Shown here piece by piece: positions 1-8,400 of a stretch of DNA of 29,233 nt (positions are counted from its first letter, which is position 1; each line of letters begins with the position of its first letter). Position numbers and translations under genes: made by a program. Location: contig JAJJLU010000585.1 of the NCBI GenBank assembly GCA_023807065.1, forward strand, positions 1-29,233. The letters are read 5' to 3'. The notes beneath the pieces are model-generated. The model did no database searches. It was not told where the DNA came from and saw only the letters and a program-made list of their open reading frames with translations. This stretch comes from Isotricha intestinalis (lineage: Eukaryota; Ciliophora; Litostomatea; Vestibuliferida; Isotrichidae).

Positions 1-26
1 CCCAATCCCCAATCCCCAATCCCCAA
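1..26. repeat. Telomere, CCCCAAT repeats
   Basis: The window starts inside a telomere array: a partial CCCAAT, two full CCCCAAT units, then CCCCAA, after which the sequence changes to A-rich DNA. The 7-base unit (ATTGGGG on the other strand) differs from Tetrahymena (CCCCAA), Paramecium and spirotrich (CCCCAAAA) repeats. From memory it matches the telomere reported for rumen ciliates such as Entodinium. The C-rich strand at the 5' end is the orientation expected for a true left chromosome end. Confidence 0.93.
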
Positions 27-620
27 AAAAGGAATTTTTTTTTTAACATGTTTTTTCTTTTTTTAGACTTATAATAAATATTTTTTTTGTGTTTTTTTAA
101 TTTTTTTATTCTTTATATATTTAATAGTTATGTAAATTTAGTTTCATTTTATTTCTATACATTAAGTTTAGGTTAAATAATTTTTACCTGAGAAATTATT
201 TAGACAATTTTTTCAACAAGAATAATCTATTCGATAACAAATTCAAAAAATAAATATGAAATAATATAAAGTCATTATCGTTCTTTTAAAATATCATTAA
301 ATAAAGATAATAATAATCATTAGGAATTAAATTATTGAAAAAGAAAAAAAAGAAGAAATGAGAATAATTAAATGAATATCACTCTTAAATTTTCATTAAA
401 AGAATTAGAAATAATAAAGAATAAAAACAATATCAATTAAAAAAACTTTAGGGATTTCAAAAAAAATAAATCATTAAATTTACTCATTTATTCGATTTAT
501 TTTTAATATATTTAAAATATAAAAAATCAAACAATTAATTAATTAATATAATAAACAAATAATATAGATTAATGAAAAATTAAATATATATTAAGATTAT
601 AATTAATTAATATTATTTTC
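27..620. other. Subtelomeric non-coding region
   Basis: About 590 bp of very AT-rich sequence lies between the telomere and the stop codon of the first gene. I see no standard-code frame of useful length, no tandem subtelomeric repeat and no RNA gene. Stretches around 330-360 and 410-470 are purine-rich on the + strand. The end of the region, about 535-615, holds TTAATTAAT-type simple sequence next to the 3' end of the first gene and may include its polyadenylation region. Confidence 0.6.
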
Positions 621-2369
621 TTAAAGATTATCAAGATTAATTCTTACTGGAGCTGCTCTCTTTTTATTTCTTAATGATTTTAATTCCTGTAATTCTGAAT
701 TAATAACATTACTATTTGTCATTTTTTCATTTGATATTTTTGGAATAGATTTTGGAATATTTTTATTTATTGGGATTGATGTATTTATAATAGAATTTTC
801 ATTGAAAATATTATTATTTAAAATTTTAGATTGGATAATTTTATTTTCTTTATCTTTTTTCTTTAGTAAAACCCTTGTTTTCAGTTTATTAAACCATAAC
901 ATTGCAAGTCTAATTCCTTTGGAATTCTTATTTAAATATTCACCTGATAAATAATTTTCTTTTTCTCTTTGTTCTTTTGAATATTCAATTATTAATTTTT
1001 CAATAAGATGTCTACTTATAATTTCATTTCTTTTATTTTCTAAATATTTAAATTCATTTCTTTTATTTAATTTATATAAATGATAAAGTTTCCATTTTTT
1101 AATTGCGAATTTTTTTAAATAGAATTGATCGATTTTCTGACAAATAAGAGATTTTTCTTTTTTTAATTTTTGATAATCAAAATTATTTTTAAATCCTTTA
1201 AAAATTTTTTTTTCAATTTTTCTTTTTAAAAACAGTAAAGACTTTTTTTTATTTTCATTATAATGAATAAAATTCTTTGAATTTTTTATAAATTGTTTTA
1301 TTTTTATATAATTGATTATTTTAGATTTATTTTTAATAATATTATCTTTTTTAATCATTTTATTACTTATTTTACTATGTTTTTTTAATAACTTTAAACC
1401 ATAGTTTAAATAAAAAAACCTTATTATTTCAGATTTTCCTTCTTTTGCTAAAAAATGTAATTTCTTCAATAATCTAAATGTTCGATAATTAAACTTTTTT
1501 GTTATTTTTCTAATTAAAATGTTAATATTTTTTTTTAATATAATTTTATTAGTTATTCTATGCCTTACTCTTCTTAAAAAAGTTTGTTTTATTAAAGAAA
1601 ATTGTTCTTGTCTTTTCTTATTCATTTTATATTTAATTGTTCCATAATTTATTAACATTCTTAATCCTTTTTTGAGCAGAAACTTTTTTTTAACTAACTT
1701 AAAATTAGGTAAATTCTTTAATAAACCTAAATAATATGGATTAAATCTTTTCATAATATATTTTAAATTATTAATATATTGATATCTTCTTAATAATCTA
1801 AAACTTTCTTCTAATTGAATATTTTGTTTAGTTTCTCTTTTTGCTTTTTTCATAAAAATTATTTTATAAAAAATTCCTGTTTTTTGGTCAAATAACGTTG
1901 AATTATAATATTTTTTCATTTCTCTAAAAAGATACATAACAGAAATTTTATTTCTAATTCCAAATAATAATAAAGTTCTATTTATATAGAATCTATTTCT
2001 TTTAATATTTAATTTTAAACCTCTAATAAATTTTTCCTTTAAATTTCTAAAATAAAATAAATAGGCATGAGTTGAAGTAACTCTTCCTCCATTAGGATTA
2101 TTAACTAAAGTAATAATATTTTTAGTAATTTTAAAAAATTTTCTACATTTAAACATTTTCACTAGTTTTTTTAATCTTTTAACTTTTGATTTTCCTTTTA
2201 ATTTCCTAATATATTTTTTATACTCATGTTGAACAATAAAAAAATATATGTTAATTATATATAATTTCTTGGTAATTGATAATTTAACTTTTTTCAAAAA
2301 GGAAATAAAATTATTTCTAATAATATGTAAAATGATTTCTTGATTTAGTATTTGTAAATTTGAATCCAT
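621..2369 (-). CDS. Basic protein of unknown function, weak Sfi1-like Trp motifs
   Basis: I do not recognise this 582-aa protein. It is strongly basic (Lys/Arg/Asn/Ile-rich), probably mostly helical, and has no signal peptide or clear membrane segment. Less biased patches such as PNGGRVTSTHAY (about residue 92) and the C-terminal RAAPVRINLDNL argue for real coding. Near residues 425-500 are two short helical segments with a central Trp, AIKKWKLYHLYK and AMLWFNKLK, that loosely resemble Sfi1-type centrin-binding repeats; that link is speculative. The ATG is the first in frame and lies only 33 bp from the ATG of the divergent gene. Stop is TAA. It is the most telomere-proximal gene. Confidence 0.72.
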   Translation of the reverse strand: MDSNLQILNQEIILHIIRNNFISFLKKVKLSITKKLYIINIYFFIVQHEYKKYIRKLKGKSKVKRLKKLVKMFKCRKFFKITKNIITLVNNPNGGRVTSTHAYLFYFRNLKEKFIRGLKLNIKRNRFYINRTLLLFGIRNKISVMYLFREMKKYYNSTLFDQKTGIFYKIIFMKKAKRETKQNIQLEESFRLLRRYQYINNLKYIMKRFNPYYLGLLKNLPNFKLVKKKFLLKKGLRMLINYGTIKYKMNKKRQEQFSLIKQTFLRRVRHRITNKIILKKNINILIRKITKKFNYRTFRLLKKLHFLAKEGKSEIIRFFYLNYGLKLLKKHSKISNKMIKKDNIIKNKSKIINYIKIKQFIKNSKNFIHYNENKKKSLLFLKRKIEKKIFKGFKNNFDYQKLKKEKSLICQKIDQFYLKKFAIKKWKLYHLYKLNKRNEFKYLENKRNEIISRHLIEKLIIEYSKEQREKENYLSGEYLNKNSKGIRLAMLWFNKLKTRVLLKKKDKENKIIQSKILNNNIFNENSIINTSIPINKNIPKSIPKISNEKMTNSNVINSELQELKSLRNKKRAAPVRINLDNL

Positions 2370-2402
2370 TATATAAAATTATAATTAAAAAAATATAATT
2401 AA
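2370..2402. promoter_or_regulatory. 33-bp divergent promoter region
   Basis: Two head-to-head genes leave only 33 bp between their start codons. The stretch is made only of A and T, with TATA-like words (TATATAAAAT near the left gene, AATATAATTA near the right one). Both 5' UTRs and any core promoter must fit here or extend into the opposite coding region. Both starts are the first ATG of long frames. The + frame has a second ATG 60 bp downstream, which would widen the gap; the - frame has no nearby alternative. Confidence 0.5.
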
Positions 2403-3629
2403 ATGGTAAGTTTATCTTCAGATTTAATAAAACAACCAAAAACTGATTTATCACATATTGAAATGGATTTAAAAATATCAAATCAAACAAAATTTATTTC
2501 AAATGGTTTAAAAACATTAGAATATTTAGGTTTAAATAATAGAGAATCTGCAAAATTTTTTATAAAACATTTATTCAACACGAGTAATAATTTTTTTCCT
2601 AATAAAGGAATTAATTTAAAGAATAGATTCAATTCAAGTCATTTTCTTCCAGAAAATGAAAACACTAATTTAATGAATAAAAGCTTTAATAATAAGAAAA
2701 AAATATCTTTAAAAACTCCAAAGAATTTTGGAAATGTTTCTTTTTATAACAGAATAAGGACTCAAAGTAAAAGGAAATTGAAAAGAAAACAATTAGAAAT
2801 TCAAACTTCAAACACTGTAAATTTAACAATAACTACACATTCTAGTTTTTATGATCATTCAAATAAACATCTAAAATATAGAACACATAATAATTCATTA
2901 ATTAGTAAATTTAATCATACTGATAATTTATTTTTAACAAATTGTTCTCTTGATAAAGATAATAATTTTAATGTTAAAAAAAGGAATATTTCTTCATTAA
3001 CAGAATCAATTTCGAAATTAAAAGAACCTGTTGATTTAGATAAAATGAAAGTAAGAAGAACAAGTTTACATTTATTAAAAATACCAGAATTAAAAAAAAG
3101 ATTTGAAAAAAATGATTTTGAACATGTTTTAAAATTATTTGAAAAGAATTCATTGAAAAATGAAAGATTATCAAAAAAAATGATAAATTTTAATGATCAA
3201 AGAAATAAAGTAAAGAATGTATCTCAAAATTTAAATATTGATGTTGTAGATAGAGAAGATATTATTGATAATGAACAATTAATGAAAAAAAGAAAAGAAC
3301 CAAAAATTGTGAAAATAACAGAAAATGGTAAAATTAATATGATAAATAAAGCAAATGCAGATTTAATGAAATTTGGTGATTGTTATTTAAAATATAATGA
3401 TATTAATTTTTTTAATAATTCAAGAACAATTTTAAATAAATATAAAAAAGTTAGAATTAAAGCAAAAGTTAAAAATGATTCTCCTGTTTTTTTTAAAAGT
3501 AGATTACCTATTTTAAAACATAATCAGTTAAGAATTTTAAAGAAATATAATTCAATTTTGAAAGAATATTCTAAAGTAAAAAAATTTGTTAACAATAGGG
3601 AAACATTTAATAAAGAAAATAAATATTAA
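2403..3629 (+). CDS. Hypothetical Lys/Asn-rich protein
   Basis: This 408-aa protein is the only plus-strand gene accepted here, and I recognise no family. It is hydrophilic and basic, with no signal peptide, membrane segment or cysteine pattern. The middle (about residues 195-300) is likely helical and rich in Lys/Glu, for example around ELKKRFEKNDFEHVLKLFEK. The C-terminus is Lys-rich. An alternative start is Met21 (MDLKISNQ). It ends in TAA, 67 bp from the stop of the convergent next gene. The head-to-head pairing with the basic 582-aa gene could mean coordinated expression, which is inference only. Confidence 0.7.
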   Translation: MVSLSSDLIKQPKTDLSHIEMDLKISNQTKFISNGLKTLEYLGLNNRESAKFFIKHLFNTSNNFFPNKGINLKNRFNSSHFLPENENTNLMNKSFNNKKKISLKTPKNFGNVSFYNRIRTQSKRKLKRKQLEIQTSNTVNLTITTHSSFYDHSNKHLKYRTHNNSLISKFNHTDNLFLTNCSLDKDNNFNVKKRNISSLTESISKLKEPVDLDKMKVRRTSLHLLKIPELKKRFEKNDFEHVLKLFEKNSLKNERLSKKMINFNDQRNKVKNVSQNLNIDVVDREDIIDNEQLMKKRKEPKIVKITENGKINMINKANADLMKFGDCYLKYNDINFFNNSRTILNKYKKVRIKAKVKNDSPVFFKSRLPILKHNQLRILKKYNSILKEYSKVKKFVNNRETFNKENKY

Positions 3630-3696
3630 TTTTTTTTATAAAACATATATTAGTAAATAGTTAATAATATGGGTATATAATTTTATTTTAATATTT

Positions 3697-5388
3697 TTAT
3701 GATTCTTCTTCAATAGACATTAAATTTCTTAAATTCAGAAATTTCCCATAAGAAGTTTTATCTTTACCTTTAAATTTTTTAGAATTTAAATCAAGTATGT
3801 CATTATTTTCTTTTGTTACAATTTTCTTCTGTTTCTTATCATCTAATCCAACAATTTTCTTTTGTTTTACTATTTCTTGTTTTGTTACTTTATTCTTTTT
3901 TTTATCTATCATTTCCCATTCATCAGAATCTTCCTCTATTTTATTGTTATCATTTTGAATTAAATTTTCCTTTAATTTGTTATTAATATTATTAATGTTA
4001 TTAATATTATTATTATTATTAAATACGCTTATAGACCACAAAGATTGATCTAATTTATTCATTATTTCAGGAACACCAGAATCAAAACTTAAATCCTTAT
4101 TCTCATTATAATTATAATTTCTATTAAAAATTTTTTTTATAAGAGGATTTTCTATTATATTATTCACCCAAGTTTTATTTAATAATACTTTTAAATTATG
4201 AAAAGAATATAATTCTTGATTATAAAAACCAAAAATATCAATTAATCTAAATTTTATTTTATCAATATTAACTGTTTTTATATAATTTATTAATTCAAGA
4301 CTTGAAATTGGCCTACAAGATAAATTAATATTATTTTCATCATAAACATAAAATAATTTTTCATTATTATTTATATTATATTTTTTATTTATTAGCAATA
4401 TATTTTTATTAAGTTGTTTAACTATTTTTTCATTATAAAATTGATTATTTGAAAATGATGTATTTTCTTCTGGATCATAAAATGCATTATCATTAAACAA
4501 ACTAGAATTATTTTTTTCTTTTATTTTTAAATCAATTAATGTATCTTCTAGAAATTTATTTTCTCTTTTATTCTTATCTGGTTTTATAACATTATTTTGT
4601 ACCATACTATAATTTTCATATAGATATTTTTCTTCTTCATTTTCTTTTTTACTGTTTTTTTCTCTATTATTTTCTTCTTTATTTTTTTTTCTATTGTTTT
4701 TGGATGATTTTTTTTTGTTTTTATTTTGATTTTTAATTGATTTTTGAGAACTTTTATCTAATTGATTATTATTAATTAGATAATCATTAAAGTTATTATT
4801 GTCATTTTCATTATTATTATTTTCATTTATTTTATTTTCATTATCTTTACATTTATATTCTTTTTTATTTTCATAAAATTCGGAATTGTTCATTGTATCA
4901 TTCATAAAAAATTTATCTTTTAAACTTAAATCATTCCTTGAACTTTCATCATTATTTTTCATTGAATTATTAATTGAAAAGTCTTCATATTCTTCATTTT
5001 CATTTTCATCTTTCAATTTTTCTTTTTCTTTTTTTTTTTCTTTTTTTTGAGTAATTTCCTTATTTTTATTTTGAGAAGTATCAATATCATTAATTTGCTT
5101 TTCATTTTTACTTAAATCATTGTTTTTTATTTTACTCAATTCTTCAATTTTACTTTCTTTTTTATTATTATTTTCTATTTTAGATAAACTTAAATCATAT
5201 CCTTTTATACTTTCATTAAAAATTTTATTATCTTTTTCTTGTTTTGGATTTAATTTATCATCATTCAAATCTTCATCATCATAAAAATAATTTTCATCAT
5301 CTGACATTTTTTTCTTTATTTTTTTCCTTTTTTTTGTATTTAAATAATTAAAAATAATATTATTAATCATATAATAATATAACATCAA
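3697..5388 (-). CDS. Highly charged, low-complexity protein; possible GYF-like segment
   Basis: The frame gives 563 aa. The likely true start is Met28 (ATG at 5305-5307, MSDDENYF): the residues before it look like translated leader, and this start leaves 99 bp instead of 18 bp to the neighbour. Residues 28-300 are a disordered stretch of Lys, Glu, Asn and Asp. Around residues 345-415 is an ordered segment starting LFYVYDENN, with PISSLELINYI and KFRLID further on and then YSFHNLKVLL. Its spacing faintly recalls GYF-type peptide-binding domains, but the canonical GYF residues are not clear. A Trp-containing stretch (DQSLWSISVF), an Asn repeat and an acidic DSDEWEMID motif follow. Function is unknown; a cytoplasmic or nuclear adaptor is the most I would guess. 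Confidence 0.7.
   Translation of the reverse strand: MMLYYYMINNIIFNYLNTKKRKKIKKKMSDDENYFYDDEDLNDDKLNPKQEKDNKIFNESIKGYDLSLSKIENNNKKESKIEELSKIKNNDLSKNEKQINDIDTSQNKNKEITQKKEKKKEKEKLKDENENEEYEDFSINNSMKNNDESSRNDLSLKDKFFMNDTMNNSEFYENKKEYKCKDNENKINENNNNENDNNNFNDYLINNNQLDKSSQKSIKNQNKNKKKSSKNNRKKNKEENNREKNSKKENEEEKYLYENYSMVQNNVIKPDKNKRENKFLEDTLIDLKIKEKNNSSLFNDNAFYDPEENTSFSNNQFYNEKIVKQLNKNILLINKKYNINNNEKLFYVYDENNINLSCRPISSLELINYIKTVNIDKIKFRLIDIFGFYNQELYSFHNLKVLLNKTWVNNIIENPLIKKIFNRNYNYNENKDLSFDSGVPEIMNKLDQSLWSISVFNNNNNINNINNINNKLKENLIQNDNNKIEEDSDEWEMIDKKKNKVTKQEIVKQKKIVGLDDKKQKKIVTKENNDILDLNSKKFKGKDKTSYGKFLNLRNLMSIEEES
3979..4020. repeat. ATT/AAT microsatellite inside coding region
   Basis: A short run of TTATTAATATTATTAATG-type triplets encodes the NNNNINNINNINN tract in the C-terminal third of the charged 563-aa protein. 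It is in frame, so unit gain or loss would only change the length of the Asn tract. Confidence 0.75.
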
Positions 5389-5406
5389 TTCACTTAAAAT
5401 TAAAAA

Positions 5407-8400
5407 TTAATACATTTTATAAAAAAAGCTCAATAACTTTTTATACTTTTCATTTCCTTTTCTAATAGCAAAAAAGACATATATAATAACAAACAATAAA
5501 AAAATAATTAAGCATCCATTAATTATATTTTCAATTTTAATATTTCTTGAATATAATTTTTGAATATCTTTTAAAACAAAATAAGAATAAGTTTCAAATA
5601 CTAATTCAAATACAATATTGAAATCTTCACTCATTCTAGTCACATCACCTTGAACAAAAATATTTAATATTTCATCAATTGTTCTTGGACCAGCAACAAA
5701 TTCAGCATATTTATTTGTTAATTCTTGATATACAAATTCAAGTTCACTTAAAATTCCATATTCATTTGCACCTTCATTTGTTTTATAACACTTAGTAACT
5801 ACTCTATTTAATTCATTAAAATATTTAATTGGGTCATCTTTATACATATCTAATGATTTTTCTAATGAGCCTTTTGCTGAATTAAAACATATTTCATTTC
5901 TTATATTAAATAATTCCTCCCATTTTCTTATTTGACTTAAACTATTATGTCCTGATTTCCCTAAAAAAATATTTATGTTCTTTTCTATCATTTTTCCTTC
6001 TAAAAATATGAATGAATAATATGAATCTTTTAAAGAATATATTTGTGTATTTTCTGTTAAATTAATTTTAGTGTTATAATAATTTAAATAATTTTCTTCT
6101 ACATTTCCATTTGGTACTCCAGGAATAAAAGAAGGATTATTTAAAATAATTGTTATTAATCCATAATAAACTAATTCTAATCCTTTTGGTATTCTTTCTA
6201 AAAAGTTCATTGCCATAATAATAGAAAAAATAAACTCATTTTTTGATGAATTAGCATATACAATATTTATAAATATGACAAGTGAAATTATTAATAAAAG
6301 GATTGTAACAATAATATATGAAATTGTAATAGATTTAGGTAATATTATTTTATTTTCTATATCACGAGGATCTTCATTTATTTCTTCTTTTTGTTGATGA
6401 TTATGATCTTGATTATTTTCTTTTTCATTATTACTATTTCTATGTGATATATTTTTGTTTGGAGTAGTAGCTTTTTTCTTACTTTTTTTATGACTTTTCT
6501 TTTTATGAAAAAATTTCATTGTCATAAAATCAGGATCATCTATTTTTGATTCTTCAAATTTAATAATATTTTCTTCAGTAAAACATCCTATCATTAATCT
6601 AAAACTAATGATTTGATTTTCAAATATTTCATGATTATTATTATCTTGATAAATATCAAATAAATGAAAAAGTAATTCTTTAATTTCATTCTTATCATTT
6701 TGTAATTTTTTCATAATAATTAAATAACATATCACAGTAAAAATCATAATTAAAATACCATATAATAAAATAAAAGTAAAATAACTTCTATAATAATTTA
6801 ATAAAATCTCAGTTGAAGTTATAGTTATATTATCAAAAATATTTTTAGAAATTTGTAATGTATTAAACATACAAGTAAAAGCTAATTGTTCTAAATTAGA
6901 GGGAGGATCATATGTATTATCCATTTTTAAAAAAGAACTTTCATAAAATAAATACATATCACAATTAGGATTTTTTTCAAAGTAATTTTGACTCATTAAA
7001 TATTGAAGTAAATTTATTTCTTCTAATATTGTTGAATTTCTTGTATGAATTATCCAATCTTTTCCTAAGAATTGATATTCATGAACTTCTGAAAGTAAAT
7101 CAAATAATTTTGATACTTGTTCATTATTTCTTACTCTTTCTAAATAATGATTAAAATTTGCAGTATTATCTTTTAAATTTTTTATTTTTTGATAAATATA
7201 ATCTTGATATTCTTCTTCATTAAGTATTTCATAATAAACTTGTAAACATAATGTTATTGAATTTAATGTTGATAAAAAAACATTTGCTTTTAAAATTTCT
7301 ATATAAATATTACAATTAAATAAATCTCTATGGACTTTTATTTTATTCATTTTTAAAATCCATAATATTATAGTTAAAGTAATAACTACACCAAAAGAGA
7401 TTAAAAGTAATTTGGAATAATGGTTTTTAAATATCCTATCCATTTTTGTTTTAGTTTCATTAATTTCTTTTTTTTTATTGATTTTTGTGGGTTTTAGGCC
7501 GTTAGAAGAATTTGAAAATGGATTTCTACTTAAAAAAAAAGACATATTATTGGTATTGCTATTGTTATTATTATTATTATTATTGTTATTGTTATTAATA
7601 TTATTATTATTACTAATATAACTATTTTTTTGATTTATTTTTGAAATATTATCATTGGCTAAATTATTTAATAAATTTAAAGGAGCTTTTGAATTATTCA
7701 AAGAACCATTTAAACTTCCATTTAAGAATATATTATTATCAATATTTTTAGAAGACTGATTTTTTAACAATGATATATTTGAAGCAGAAGAATTAGCAGA
7801 AAACTTAGAAACAATAGAACGTTTTGAAGTAACAGGATTTACAGAATTATCTTTAATAATAATTAAATTTTTTTTATTCTCATCTAAAATTTTTTGTAAA
7901 TCAATAACAGACCTTCTTAAAATCTTAATATTAGTATTTTCAGTCATTTTCATGATATAATATTTCCTATTACCAATTTCTTTTAAAACATAATTTAACA
8001 TAAATAAAGGTTCATCATCTGAAGGTTGGAAAATTGATTTTCTTCTACATTTCATATTTCTAGTACTATTCAATTCAGAAACATGAAAACGGGTTTTCAA
8101 AAAATTTGTTCTATTATACCATTCATAATCTAAACCTTTTTCATCCAAAATTTTAGTTATATTTAATATCCCAACATTTAAATCTCTTTTTGTAATAGAA
8201 CCCATATAATTATAATGTTTTTTCCTTAATTCTTGATATGATTCTTTTGGAGCATGTAAACTAAACATTTTTTCATTTGGAATTGAGGAAAATATAGAAT
8301 AAGCTTTATTTTGGTTTTCTAATTGATGATGATGAGAAACTACTTTTTCTTTTGGTTTATGTAAGGGTTTAATTCCTAAAAATTCAGAAAATGTAATTCT

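Noticed and set aside
280..620. Subtelomeric + strand gives protein-like text if TAA/TAG are read as Gln
   Set aside because: It needs a reassigned code that the ten clear genes contradict, since all use TAA as a terminator. AT-rich random DNA gives similar text, and an in-frame TGA still interrupts it.
2406..2421. GTAAGTTTATCTTCAG directly after the ATG resembles a complete 16-bp mini-intron
   Set aside because: Removing it puts a stop codon two codons later, while keeping it leaves a 408-aa frame. The match is chance within AT-rich codons.
2974..3174. Minus-strand 66-aa Phe/Leu-rich frame
   Set aside because: It is antisense to the 408-aa + gene, with composition typical of the complement of Lys/Asn/Glu codons.
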